Assembly: GCA_049587715.1 (NCBI GenBank) | Contig: JBAVEL010000051.1 | Location: forward strand, 1 to 48,766 | Length of the DNA stretch: 48,766 nucleotides | Direction: 5' to 3' | Source: JBAVEL01 sp049587715 | GTDB lineage: Bacteria > Bacteroidota > Ignavibacteria > UBA10030 > UBA6906 | Shown here: piece by piece, positions 1 through 8,792 of the stretch | How positions within the stretch are numbered: the first letter of the stretch is position 1 | Layout: each line of letters begins with the position of its first letter | Made by a program: the position numbers and the translations under genes | The notes under the pieces: generated by a model | Databases searched by the model: none | What the model was told of the DNA's origin: nothing | The model's input: the letters and a program-made list of their open reading frames with translations, nothing else

Positions 1-3000
1 CGGCAGGGTCGAGCGCCAGGGCCGTTCCAAATCCCCCGAACCCTCTGAGCCGCCGGACCAGGCGGAGCCCCCCATCCGTCTTCTCCCAGACATGCACCGA
101 GGTCCCCGCAGGGTTCTCGAGGTTCGCCGTGATGCCGTAGAGCCGCTTTCTCGTCCTGTCGAAGGCGAGCCCCCACACCATACCCTCTGCGGGGATCCTC
201 CTCCGTGCGGCATCGGGTGTTTCGGGGAACCACACTTCCAGCCTGGAGTCCGATCCGATGAAGAGTTCCTCTTCCCCCCATGCCGCGGCATAGGCGGGAG
301 AGCCCACATCCAGGGTGGCCTGAAGGGAGTGGCCCTCCACCCGCCAGAGCCGCACCACACCGTCCAGCCCGGCCCCCGCCACCAGCGCACCCGGGGGCGC
401 AACGGCAAGCCCCGCGATTCCCTTCCCGTGTCCGCCGAGGAGGATGGGCTCCGCCGCCCCCTGGATGTACACCGCAACCGGGTCTTCCGTCAACCCTCCG
501 GTCCAGATCGCCTCCCGGGGGCCTCTCCCCGTTCCGCCGGTGTCCCCGCCGTCTGGAACACGGAGTGCGGCGATGGCCACGATGTCCCTCCCGGGATGCG
601 CCGCCCAGGCGCAGGAGGCCGCTTCGAACTCCGCCAGCGCCTCCACCGCTGCCCTCTCCCCGTCCCTGGCCCTGGTCTTCCGGCCCCGCTCTGCCTCCAG
701 GAGAGTGCGCTCGCTCTCCCCCGCTTTCCGGGTCTCGGCCCGGATCCGATCCGCACTGCGGGCCGCCTCCGTCTCGCGGCGGATCTCCCCATCCGCCCGC
801 TCTCCGAGCGCGCGGAGGACGGCCTCCGCCTTCCGGAGCCATCGTGGCCCCTCCCCCTGCAGGCGTACCAGTTCCGCCTCGGGGTCCTCCTCGTGCGGGG
901 GCAGGGGTGGACAATCGGGCGCAAGCGGCACAGCCCTCCGGGCCAGCTCTGCAAGACCCGCACCTGCGCGCTCCATGTGTCCCTTCCGCCCCGTGAGGGC
1001 GGCCCAAATTCCCCCCGCCTTCCGGTACTCCCTGCACACAGCCAGAGCGGATCCCGCCTCGACGGCAACCGCTGTCGCCGCCTCCGCCTCGAGTTTGGTC
1101 CTCCTCCAGCGCTCCGCGCTCTTCTTCGCCCTCGTGCTTTCCTCCGTAAGGCGGCGGTCCTCCGAGGACAGGCGGTCTGCCAGCTCCTTCAGCATGGTCT
1201 CTGCGCGCGCAACCTCTCCCTCCCGTTCGACGAGGCGTCGCCTCGATTCCACCCGGGCCCTCCGGACATTCCGCACATCAGGCGCTTCCCCGCCCGGAGG
1301 GATGAGTTCCTGCATCCCCGGCGGCAGCCGCTTGGCCAGACGTTGCGTGAGCTCTTCCAGATCCACCGCCGCTGTGGGAAACTCCGGAGGCGCCGGCTCC
1401 CCGAGCGCCACCGCAAGCCGCCCGAGGGCGTCCGGCTTCAGGAACCGGAGGCCTTCCTGCCTCAACTGCTCCCTGAGGTACACCCATCCGAGCAGGTCCA
1501 GCGCCTCCTCCACTTCCCTCCGGTAGTCGGCCAGCCCGCCCGAGGTTCCCCCGAGTCTCCCCCTGTCGGTTATCTGCTTGAGAAGCGGTTTGACGGCTCC
1601 CCTGAGCATCCCGTAGAATGTGACGTTCTGTTTCGTCCGGTCCCGTTCGATTTCCGCGAGGGCATCCCACACCACCTGCATGTTTCCCGGGTTGAAGAGG
1701 GGCGAGCGCTTCATGGCGTTCCCCACCTTCTCCCCCGCGCGTTCGTACAGGGAGCGGCACCGCTCCTCCGCCGCCTCGAAGGTGGTGCAGCCCCGCGCGG
1801 CAAGCTCCCCCTCGATGCGCTCCACCTGTTCCAGACGGACGCCCGAGCCCGAAACCAGATCCCGCACCTTCTGCATCCTCTGTTCGAGTCTCTCCAGCTC
1901 CTCTTCGGCGCCCGCCCGCACGGGATACTGCCCCAGACACATGGCATACCCGTGGCTTCCGAGCGCCTGAGCGGCCCGGAGGATCGCCTTTCTGTGCCCC
2001 GGGTGGGGTCGGGCCCTCCGGAGGTACTCGAACCAGGCGGCCGCCGCTTCTTCCGCCCGGCCCGCCTCATCCAGCAGGCGCGCGTGCAGGTAGGAGAGCT
2101 GGGGCACACAGTTCGGGATGGTGGCAAGGGCCTTCCCCGTCACCTCCAGAGCTTCCTCCCGCTCCCCCCTCAGGCGGAGAAGGGCCGCGTAGTCGTGATG
2201 CACATCGGAGTTTCCCGGAACGCGCTCCAGGGCCTCCCGTGCGCCCGTCATCGCCTCATCCAGCCACCCCAGCTTCATCTGGCACCAGGCCGTGTTGTCG
2301 GCATTGATGCCGTCCCCGGGAACATGGCGCCGCTGTCTCTGGAAGCAGACGATGGCGTTGGCGAACTCCCCCACCATCAGGAGGGCGAACCCCAGCCGCC
2401 TGTGGAACTCCGGATCGTCGGGGGACCGGTCCATGAGGCCCAGGGCCAGATTCCGCGCCCGTCTCCTGCAGGGGGTCTCGCAGAACCCCCCGCCGTCCGC
2501 GTACACAAAGTCCTCGTCCGAAGCCCCGGTCCGGAGGAGCAGCTCCACCAAGGCCAGATCCCGCTCCTCTTCTGATCCGGAGGGAAGCAAGCCGCCCAGA
2601 GCCCGCTGTGCGGTCTCCGCGTCTTCCGGCTCAGGGGAGGGGGCACCCCCATCCCGGAAATGCGCCTCCAGCCGGGTGAAGTCAAAGAGCCCGAGGGTGA
2701 TGGCCGGCTCGAAGGCCTGCCGCCCCCTGTGCCGGGCCAGCATGCAGAAGAGATAATCGAGGGAGGGAAGAACCCATTCGGCGTAGTCCGCGGGGCGTCC
2801 CTGGAGCCAGCGCCGGGCGGGGGCAAGGCACTCCAGGAACACCTGATCCCCCGCGTGCGCCGCCTCCAGCCGTGCAAGGCGCTTCGCGGCCAGGCGGCGC
2901 CACTCGTCCAGGGAGGCGCCTCCCGGGACATCCAGCCCCGGAACCGGAAGATTCAGGGCGTCAAGGAAGAGCCCTGCGCGCGCCCGAAGGGCGACATCCT

Positions 3001-3043
3001 CGCGGGAAGGACCCCCGCCCGGCTCAGAACTGGAACCCTGCAT
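1..3043 (-). CDS. TPR, coiled-coil and WD40-propeller scaffold protein (C-terminus off the left edge)
   Basis: The open frame runs from an ATG at 3043 to the window edge without a stop, so at least 1014 residues are present and the C-terminus is missing. Residues about 195-340 form TPR-type helical pairs, with segments such as DPEFHRRLGFALLMVGEFA and AEEAAAAWFEYLRRA. Residues about 365-430 and 590-760 are charged and rich in E/R/A, probably coiled coil. From about residue 850 there are WD40-like blades, for example GLDGVVRLWRV and SDSRLEVWF. There is no signal peptide, so it is probably cytoplasmic. The start overlaps the Hsp70-like gene by 20 bases. The make-up suggests a scaffold or client-binding subunit for the chaperone genes upstream. 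No J-domain HPD motif was seen in the parts I read. The family is not recognised by name and the function is inferred from domains and context. Confidence 0.82.
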   Translation of the reverse strand, partial: MQGSSSEPGGGPSREDVALRARAGLFLDALNLPVPGLDVPGGASLDEWRRLAAKRLARLEAAHAGDQVFLECLAPARRWLQGRPADYAEWVLPSLDYLFCMLARHRGRQAFEPAITLGLFDFTRLEAHFRDGGAPSPEPEDAETAQRALGGLLPSGSEEERDLALVELLLRTGASDEDFVYADGGGFCETPCRRRARNLALGLMDRSPDDPEFHRRLGFALLMVGEFANAIVCFQRQRRHVPGDGINADNTAWCQMKLGWLDEAMTGAREALERVPGNSDVHHDYAALLRLRGEREEALEVTGKALATIPNCVPQLSYLHARLLDEAGRAEEAAAAWFEYLRRARPHPGHRKAILRAAQALGSHGYAMCLGQYPVRAGAEEELERLEQRMQKVRDLVSGSGVRLEQVERIEGELAARGCTTFEAAEERCRSLYERAGEKVGNAMKRSPLFNPGNMQVVWDALAEIERDRTKQNVTFYGMLRGAVKPLLKQITDRGRLGGTSGGLADYRREVEEALDLLGWVYLREQLRQEGLRFLKPDALGRLAVALGEPAPPEFPTAAVDLEELTQRLAKRLPPGMQELIPPGGEAPDVRNVRRARVESRRRLVEREGEVARAETMLKELADRLSSEDRRLTEESTRAKKSAERWRRTKLEAEAATAVAVEAGSALAVCREYRKAGGIWAALTGRKGHMERAGAGLAELARRAVPLAPDCPPLPPHEEDPEAELVRLQGEGPRWLRKAEAVLRALGERADGEIRRETEAARSADRIRAETRKAGESERTLLEAERGRKTRARDGERAAVEALAEFEAASCAWAAHPGRDIVAIAALRVPDGGDTGGTGRGPREAIWTGGLTEDPVAVYIQGAAEPILLGGHGKGIAGLAVAPPGALVAGAGLDGVVRLWRVEGHSLQATLDVGSPAYAAAWGEEELFIGSDSRLEVWFPETPDAARRRIPAEGMVWGLAFDRTRKRLYGITANLENPAGTSVHVWEKTDGGLRLVRRLRGFGGFGTALALDPA

Positions 3044-4994
3044 TCCGCAGGATGCTGATGAGCTCCATGAGGTTGTTCAGGAGCTCCTGGAGAACCTGTG
3101 CCTCGGGCGAAGCGGCCTTGATGGGTTGTCCCGAGGCCACCCGGGGGAGCAGCTCCGTGAGACGCCGGTAGCGCGCCAGCGCCTCGGATGGAATCTGGAG
3201 GCGTTCGTTCACGGCCTGCCGGACAACGCGTTCGTAGGTGGCCGCATCGTTGCGGATGCGGTCCACGTCGGCCGGCTGGAATTCACCGCCCGTCATTGCC
3301 TTTATGAAGTCTTCATACAGCTGGGGATCGCTCTTCTTCATCCCGTCCAGTTCCTCCTGGCCGGGGATGCGGTGCGTCTCGGGCCCGGGTATCTTCTCCC
3401 GGTTATCCTCCTTGAAGGTCAGGACAAGCGTGTTGCCCGAAACCCTGTCGTACATCTTCAGGGAGCAGATCTCCTCGCTGTTCAGTTCGATGGAGGGTTT
3501 TACCGAGGTGCCGCTCCCGGCCCGGGCCACCGGAGCAAACTGGTAGTTCCCGAGCTTCCAGTGCTCCACCCCCCCCGCGGTCTCGATCTTCATGTAGAGC
3601 GAGATGTCCACCAGCTCCCCGGCCCGGACCGAAAGGGTGGGCATTTCCCGCATCACAAGATCCGAGCCGCGCGCAATGGGGGTCCCCCGGGGAATCAGAA
3701 GCCCGGGGAGAAGCTTCCCGTCCAGCAGAAAGCCGTAGGTGTAGGCCGAGCTGATGGCCCCCAGGTTCACCTCTCCCCGCAGGATGGCCCCCTTCGCCAC
3801 CGCCTCAAAGGGGGAAATGGGAAAGCCCTGCTCCAGTCGGGCAAGCTGCCCGCATACGGCGGGGTTCTCCGCGAACACTTCCCGGACGGATCCCCGTACC
3901 GCAGGCATGCACATGGGTCCCCCCACCAGGATCACGCTCTCGATGTCCCCCGGGGTCAGGTCGTGCTTCCGGAGGGTGAACCGGAGGTTCTCCTTGAACT
4001 GCTCCAGGATCCCTCCGTAGGCCGGATCCCGCAGCGTCTCCTCCAGGCAGACCCACCGGGCGGAGGTCTGCCCCGCGGGGATCAGGGCCTCGGAGCGCAC
4101 CAGGTTGAGGGGAACCTGCACACCCTCCTCCGCAAAGAACCTCTGCACGAACTCCCTCTCCGAGAGCGCAATCTTGGCCTGCTCGATCTCGGCCAGAAGG
4201 CGCGATTCCACCCGCCACGCCGGATCCCCCAGACGGTGCACGTCCCGGAACCGCCGGAGGAGTGCCCCGTCCATGTCCATTCCCCCCAAATAGGTGTCCC
4301 CGAAGGCGGGCGTGGCCGGGGCAATGACGGGTTTCCCCTCCTCCAGGAAGAAGTGCGCGATGAAGAAATCCAGGGTCCCCGCCCCCCAGTCGATCACCAT
4401 CACGAGGGGCTCCCGCTCGAACTCGATGAGTCCCTTGTAGGCGATGGCCGCCGCCTCGGGCTCCCGCAGAAGCTCCACGCTCCGGTATCCGGCGTTGAGG
4501 GCCGCCTCCTTGAGCGAGCCGATCTGCTGGGCATCGAAGTACGCCGGGTGGGTCAGAACGAGCCCCTCGGGGGCGCCGCCGGCGGGAAGGGAAGCGGCCT
4601 CCGCCTCGCACATCTCCCGCACACGCCTCAGGAAGAGACTCACGATCTCGATGGGTGTGTAGAGCCGGGTCCCCACCTTGAGCACCAGCCTTCCCCCCGC
4701 ATCCAGCACGCTCTCCTTCTCGAACCGGCTGAGCTCCCCCCGCTCCAGGGCATCCCGGTAGCTGCATCCCAGCAGGCGCTTCACTCCCCAGAGCACGTGC
4801 GCAGGGTCCGATGCCCGCGCGTTCTTGGCGTGCTCTCCAATGGACTCCAGCTCCCCCTCCTTCGTGAACTTGAGAAAAGAGGGAATGATGGGACTCCGTC
4901 CCCGCGCCGGATTCAGAAGAACCGCCTCGCCGCCCGGAAGCCGGAAGGCGACCGCCGAGTTGTATGTGCCGAAGTCCATGCTGATGGTGTTCAC
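3024..4994 (-). CDS. Divergent Hsp70/DnaK-family chaperone ATPase
   Basis: The protein has 656 residues. The Hsp70 actin-fold ATPase is clear: phosphate-1 loop DFGTYNSAVAF (residues 7-17), connect-1 region REPEAAAIAYKG (about 178-189), phosphate-2 loop VIDWGAGTLDFFI (about 200-212) and adenosine loop VILVGGPMCMPAVR (about 353-366). A beta-sandwich-like part begins at IPRGTPIARG, where the DnaK substrate-binding domain starts, but the rest diverges and lacks an EEVD-like tail. Canonical DnaK has DLGTTNS in loop 1; here a Tyr replaces the second Thr. The start is a GTG with a strong AAGGAGG nine bases upstream, and it overlaps the stop of the preceding gene by four bases (GTGA). It probably works with the GrpE-like membrane protein just upstream. 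This is unlikely to be the housekeeping DnaK, given the sequence and neighbours. Confidence 0.9.
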   Translation of the reverse strand: MNTISMDFGTYNSAVAFRLPGGEAVLLNPARGRSPIIPSFLKFTKEGELESIGEHAKNARASDPAHVLWGVKRLLGCSYRDALERGELSRFEKESVLDAGGRLVLKVGTRLYTPIEIVSLFLRRVREMCEAEAASLPAGGAPEGLVLTHPAYFDAQQIGSLKEAALNAGYRSVELLREPEAAAIAYKGLIEFEREPLVMVIDWGAGTLDFFIAHFFLEEGKPVIAPATPAFGDTYLGGMDMDGALLRRFRDVHRLGDPAWRVESRLLAEIEQAKIALSEREFVQRFFAEEGVQVPLNLVRSEALIPAGQTSARWVCLEETLRDPAYGGILEQFKENLRFTLRKHDLTPGDIESVILVGGPMCMPAVRGSVREVFAENPAVCGQLARLEQGFPISPFEAVAKGAILRGEVNLGAISSAYTYGFLLDGKLLPGLLIPRGTPIARGSDLVMREMPTLSVRAGELVDISLYMKIETAGGVEHWKLGNYQFAPVARAGSGTSVKPSIELNSEEICSLKMYDRVSGNTLVLTFKEDNREKIPGPETHRIPGQEELDGMKKSDPQLYEDFIKAMTGGEFQPADVDRIRNDAATYERVVRQAVNERLQIPSEALARYRRLTELLPRVASGQPIKAASPEAQVLQELLNNLMELISILRNAGFQF

Positions 4995-6115
4995 GCCCGG
5001 GGCCCTCCTTCCCCTCCGGCGGCCACCGCCACGACGGGCGGCTGGATCTGAACATAGCCGTCTCCCTGGCGCATCCGGTATCCCGGGCGAAGGACGGCCG
5101 TTACCGAGTGCGCCGGAGCCCCCTGCGCGCCGTTATCGGGTCTCTGCTCGCACTCGGGCGGAGGAGGAGCCCCCAGGGCCGGCTCCCACGTTTCTATCCC
5201 TGCCGCGCGCAGCACCTCCCCCACGTGCGCCTGGAGCGCCCGGGTGAGGGAGGCATCCAGCTCCTTCACCGATCCCACCGACTGGGAAAGGGAGACCAGC
5301 TCCCGGGCCGTGCGCACCCTTTCCTCCGCAAGCTCCCGCTGGGCCCGGTATGTTCCTCCGAGGTCCCTCCCCAGCCGGTCGGCCGCCTGCTTCAGCTCCT
5401 GCGCCGCCGCAAACAGGGACCGCCAGCTTTCCCCCGTCCCGCCCTGTGCCCCTGCCCCGGCGGCCGGCTCCGCCCGGCGCATGGGCCCGCCGGATGTCCA
5501 TCGCCGCACAAGGAACAGAAAGGCAACCAGCACACAGAGGCCCAGGAACGAGAAGACCGCGGACAGAACTGCGGCTGTCCCGAGTGCATCGGACTCTCCC
5601 GGGAGAGGGGCATTCCCCTCGTGGACCTTCTCCCGCACAGACCCCGTTGCGGGCGGGGTGGGTTCCCTGCGCTCCGCCTGGTCCTTTTTCCGGCCCCCTG
5701 CGGGTCCCATCCCGAGCGCGAAGGTCCGCGCTCCCCTCCTCCCTTCCCCCCGGGCCAGCACGGTCAACCGGCCCGGCCCTTCGGGGAACCGGACGGCCAC
5801 CTGTGCGGTCCACACGCCGTCCCCGCGGCGCTCATCGCCCCCCTTCCCGTTGTCCCGGAACACGATCCGGGCGAGAAGGTCCCCCTCCGCCGTCCGCAGC
5901 ATCGCCTCCACCCCCCGCCCCCTTCCCGCTTCGGTGAACGGCCGCCCCTCATCGGTGATCCGGACGGCACACAGGACGGGCCTTTCCGAAGCGTCTCCCG
6001 GAGCGGGGGAGACGGGATAGAAGCGGAAGCCGCCGCCCGGCTCAGCGCCCGCCTGCGTCCAGGGCATCCATGCGGCCCATGCCGCCCCGAGAAGGATCAC
6101 CAGGCGCCGCATCAC
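4991..6115 (-). CDS. Membrane-anchored protein with GrpE-like C-terminal domain
   Basis: The protein has 374 residues. An N-terminal signal sequence (residues 1-24) is followed by an extracytoplasmic part of about 125 residues with a beta-rich, Ig-like look. A charged linker and one membrane segment (about residues 182-206, AVLSAVFSFLGLCVLVAFLF) come next. The cytoplasmic half starts with a long helix of coiled-coil type (about 235-310). It ends with a segment, VTAVLRPGYRMRQGDGYVQI followed by QPPVVAVA, that resembles the GrpE beta-wing pattern of a GY turn, a D-x-V strand and a final RPA-like strand; an ALGAPPPP segment before it sits where GrpE has its conserved LGxxFDP-like stretch. The helix-then-wing order also matches GrpE. 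I infer a nucleotide exchange factor tethered to the membrane for the Hsp70-like protein encoded next. Overlaps of four bases on both sides imply coupled translation. Confidence 0.75.
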   Translation of the reverse strand: MMRRLVILLGAAWAAWMPWTQAGAEPGGGFRFYPVSPAPGDASERPVLCAVRITDEGRPFTEAGRGRGVEAMLRTAEGDLLARIVFRDNGKGGDERRGDGVWTAQVAVRFPEGPGRLTVLARGEGRRGARTFALGMGPAGGRKKDQAERREPTPPATGSVREKVHEGNAPLPGESDALGTAAVLSAVFSFLGLCVLVAFLFLVRRWTSGGPMRRAEPAAGAGAQGGTGESWRSLFAAAQELKQAADRLGRDLGGTYRAQRELAEERVRTARELVSLSQSVGSVKELDASLTRALQAHVGEVLRAAGIETWEPALGAPPPPECEQRPDNGAQGAPAHSVTAVLRPGYRMRQGDGYVQIQPPVVAVAAGGEGGPRA

Positions 6116-8307
6116 ACGAATCCTATCCTGTGCTTCACGAAGCGGGTGCTCCCGTCCCTCTCCGCGCTCTCCTTCAGGGCGGCCAGCAGGTGTTCCTGCC
6201 GGATGGGGTTCACCTCCATCGGCTCCTTCTCCCGGAGGGCGATCAACCCGGCCAGGCGGCAGATCTCCGCCAGGGCGGCGCCCGAGTAGGTATCCGTCTG
6301 TTCCACAAGGGCCTCCAGGTCCACGCCCGGCGCCAGAGGCGTGTTCCGGAGATGGATGGCCAGGATCTGCCTCCGCGCAGCGGCATCGGGCAGCGGCACC
6401 TGCACGTGGTAGTCGAACCGGCCCGCCCGCATGAGCGCCTCGTCAATCAGGTCCGGGCGGTTGGTGGCTCCGATGACGAACACTCCTTCGGTGCTCTGCA
6501 CACCGTCCATCTCCGCCAGAAACTGGTTCACGATGCTGTCGGTGAGCCCGCTGTCGGTGCCCTTGCCGCGGGAGGGCATCATGGAGTCCACCTCGTCGAA
6601 GAAGATCACGCAGGGGGCGTGTTTCCGGGCCGTGTCGAAGACGTGGCGCACCTTCTCTTCCGATTCCCCGAACCACTTGGAGCGCAGCTCCGGACCCTTG
6701 ATGGAGATGAAGTTGGCCCCGCACTCGTTGGCGATGGCCTTTGCCAGCAGGGTCTTTCCCGTGCCCGGGGGGCCGTGCATCAGGAGCCCGCGCGCGGGGC
6801 GGATTCCCATCCGCCGGAACACATCCGGGTGCCGGAGCGGGCGGATGATGTTCTCCTCGATGATGCGGACAACCTCGCGCAGTCCTCCGATGGTAGCCCA
6901 GGTCACGTCTTTGGGTATCTGCACCAGCACCTCCCGCATCCCGGAAGGTGAAACCACCTCTCCCGCCCTCTCGAAGTCCTCCGCCGTGACGCGCACTGCA
7001 TCATCGGCCAGCATGGCCCTGTCCAGCACCGGGGGCACGAAATCGGGCGAGGAGATGTCCTGCCCCGTCTGGGTCCGGAGGAGCCGCCGGAAGGTGCAGC
7101 GTCCGGCCTCACGGCAGAGCATGGCAAGGTCCGCCCCCGTGAAGCCGTGTGTCTTCTCGGCCCAGGCCCCGAGGTCCACCCCGGGGTCCAGGGGCATGGC
7201 CCGGCTGTGGATGCGGAGGATGCGCTCTCTTCCGCGCGCATCCGGTATGCCGCAGTGAATCTCGTATTCGAAGCGCCCGGGCCTCCGGAGGGCCGGGTCC
7301 AGTGCATCGGGACGGTTGGTGGTGCCCAGCACCACCACCCCCCTCTTCGCCTTGAGCCCCTCCATCAGCGTGAGCAGCATGGCCACCAGCTTCGCCGACG
7401 TTTCCCCGTGCCCCGCATCCCGCTTGGGGGCAATGGAGTCCACCTCGTCGATCAGGATTACGGCCAGGCGCCCGTCCGCCGCCTCCTGCTCGGCCTTCTC
7501 GAAGATGAGCCGGAGGTTCTCTTCCGACTTCCCCTGGTAGGCGCTCAGGATTTCGGGACCCTGTATGAAGAAAAAATGAGCATCCAGCTCCCCCGCCAGC
7601 GCGCGGGCAATCAGGGTCTTCCCCGTTCCCGGGGGGCCGTAGAGAAGAATCCCGCGTGGCGGCTCGATCCCGATCTCGGCCATGATCTCCCGGTACCGCA
7701 TCGGGAACTCCACCAGCTCCCGCACGGTCAGAACCGCCTTGTCCAGCCCTCCGATGTCCTGCCACCGCACCCCGATGGTGTTCTCCCGCTCCCGGGTGAG
7801 CGGCTTGAAGACCACCGCCGTGGAGCTCCGCAGGGCGGCGCTCGGCCCCGGGGCGACGTGGGCAACGCGCACGGGGACATCCTGTGCGTTTCCCCCGAAT
7901 AGACCGAACAACCGGAACTCCATCCCCTCCGTGAGCGGCTTCCCCGCCAGACGCGTCCTGATCCACGACTCCGTCTCCGCCTGTCCGGCACAGCGCGCGG
8001 GAACGTGGAGCTCCGCACTGCGGGCATCCGCCAGCATGCACGGTGCAACCGTGACCCGGGGAGCGGGGTTGCTCCCCGCGAGGAACCGCTTCACCTGGGC
8101 ATCCGCCAGGACCAGGCGCTCCGGTCCGCTCTCCACGGCATCCACCAGCACCGCGCAGCGGCGCTCCTTGTGGCACAGCAGCGCGGACGGCGCATCGAGA
8201 GCAATGGGCTGCGGCGAGCGGATGACGACCCGGAAGGTGCCCTCCAGACCCGGTTCCTCCGTCAGGCGGAACGATTCCGGAGCCCCGGATGACGCGGGCG
8301 CTGACAC
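6112..8307 (-). CDS. CDC48/p97-type AAA+ ATPase with two AAA modules
   Basis: The protein has 731 residues, the usual length for archaeal/bacterial CDC48 (VAT-like) proteins. An N-terminal domain (about 1-190) with beta-rich CDC48-N character is followed by D1, with Walker A GPPGTGKTLIARALAGE (about 221-237), Walker B VILIDEVDSIAPKRD and sensor/arginine region GTTNRPDALDPALRRPGRFE. D2 follows, with Walker A GPPGTGKTLLAKAIANE (about 510-526), Walker B VIFFDEVDSMMPSRG and GATNRPDLIDEALMRAGRFD. Both modules keep the catalytic DE pair and the arginine fingers, so both rings should hydrolyse ATP. It should form a hexameric protein unfoldase in the cytoplasm. The start is GTG with AGGGGG seven bases upstream, and the stop overlaps the GrpE-like gene by four bases. 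Context suggests joint work with the Hsp70-like protein. The family call is very secure; the substrate is unknown. Confidence 0.96.
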   Translation of the reverse strand: MSAPASSGAPESFRLTEEPGLEGTFRVVIRSPQPIALDAPSALLCHKERRCAVLVDAVESGPERLVLADAQVKRFLAGSNPAPRVTVAPCMLADARSAELHVPARCAGQAETESWIRTRLAGKPLTEGMEFRLFGLFGGNAQDVPVRVAHVAPGPSAALRSSTAVVFKPLTRERENTIGVRWQDIGGLDKAVLTVRELVEFPMRYREIMAEIGIEPPRGILLYGPPGTGKTLIARALAGELDAHFFFIQGPEILSAYQGKSEENLRLIFEKAEQEAADGRLAVILIDEVDSIAPKRDAGHGETSAKLVAMLLTLMEGLKAKRGVVVLGTTNRPDALDPALRRPGRFEYEIHCGIPDARGRERILRIHSRAMPLDPGVDLGAWAEKTHGFTGADLAMLCREAGRCTFRRLLRTQTGQDISSPDFVPPVLDRAMLADDAVRVTAEDFERAGEVVSPSGMREVLVQIPKDVTWATIGGLREVVRIIEENIIRPLRHPDVFRRMGIRPARGLLMHGPPGTGKTLLAKAIANECGANFISIKGPELRSKWFGESEEKVRHVFDTARKHAPCVIFFDEVDSMMPSRGKGTDSGLTDSIVNQFLAEMDGVQSTEGVFVIGATNRPDLIDEALMRAGRFDYHVQVPLPDAAARRQILAIHLRNTPLAPGVDLEALVEQTDTYSGAALAEICRLAGLIALREKEPMEVNPIRQEHLLAALKESAERDGSTRFVKHRIGFV

Positions 8308-8318
8308 GGGAAGACCCC

Positions 8319-8792
8319 CTATGTCCGCATCTCCTGGGCGAAGTTGTTCACCGCGGCCGTGAGCGCGCCCATGGAGCGGTGGAACACCGCCTTGAAGGAA
8401 TCCGGAGGGGTGAGGAACATCTCAATGGAGCCCCACACGTTGCTCTCCACGGGATAGATCTTGGCCACCTTGGTGGCAGCGGTGGCGTGGAGGGCGGCCC
8501 GCTCCACCTTTGCCCTCTCCTGCTCGCTCTCGATGGTCCAGAAGTTGGGGAAGACGATCTGGAAGAAGGGCTCGTCGTTCTCGTCGCTGAAGATCACGTA
8601 GGTCCTCCCCTCCATCTTGAAGAGAACCTCCCCCTTCTCGCCGATCGTGGGGGAAAACCCCTCGTTCCGGAGATAGGCGGAGTACATTTCCGCGCGGGCT
8701 TTCTTGTCCATGGGTTTTCCTCCCTGGTTGTCCTTCGGTGTGTCTTTCGGCGGGTCTTTCGGCGTGTCCTTCTGTTTGTCCTTCCAGAACAC
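8319..8792 (-). CDS. YbjN-like small protein, first gene of the AAA/Hsp70 operon
   Basis: The core of about 125 residues has the pattern of the YbjN / type III secretion chaperone-like fold: an opening helix (AEMYSAYLRNEGF), beta strands (GEVLFKMEGRTYVIFSDEND), then helices with TKVAKIYPVE and a C-terminal amphipathic helix. The GTG at 8792 has AAAGGAG nine bases upstream and gives 157 residues beginning with a repeated tract (KDTPKDPPKDTPKD). An ATG at 8711, also with a good site (GGGAGG), would give 130 residues without that tract. Both starts are plausible and both may be used. The gene lies 11 bases before the CDC48-type ATPase and is the first gene after a promoter-like site near 9.0 kb, so it probably serves as an adaptor or client chaperone. 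That role is inferred only from fold and position. Confidence 0.75.
   Translation of the reverse strand: MFWKDKQKDTPKDPPKDTPKDNQGGKPMDKKARAEMYSAYLRNEGFSPTIGEKGEVLFKMEGRTYVIFSDENDEPFFQIVFPNFWTIESEQERAKVERAALHATAATKVAKIYPVESNVWGSIEMFLTPPDSFKAVFHRSMGALTAAVNNFAQEMRT

Noticed and set aside
92..2575. Long plus-strand open frame opposite the scaffold gene
   Set aside because: It is in exact register with the minus-strand TPR/WD40 gene in very GC-rich DNA, has a Pro/Arg/His-rich product with no domains and lacks a ribosome site. The minus-strand frame shows clear TPR and WD40 patterns.
3126..5051. Long plus-strand open frame opposite the Hsp70 gene
   Set aside because: It is the antisense register of a well-supported Hsp70 gene; the product has no family features.
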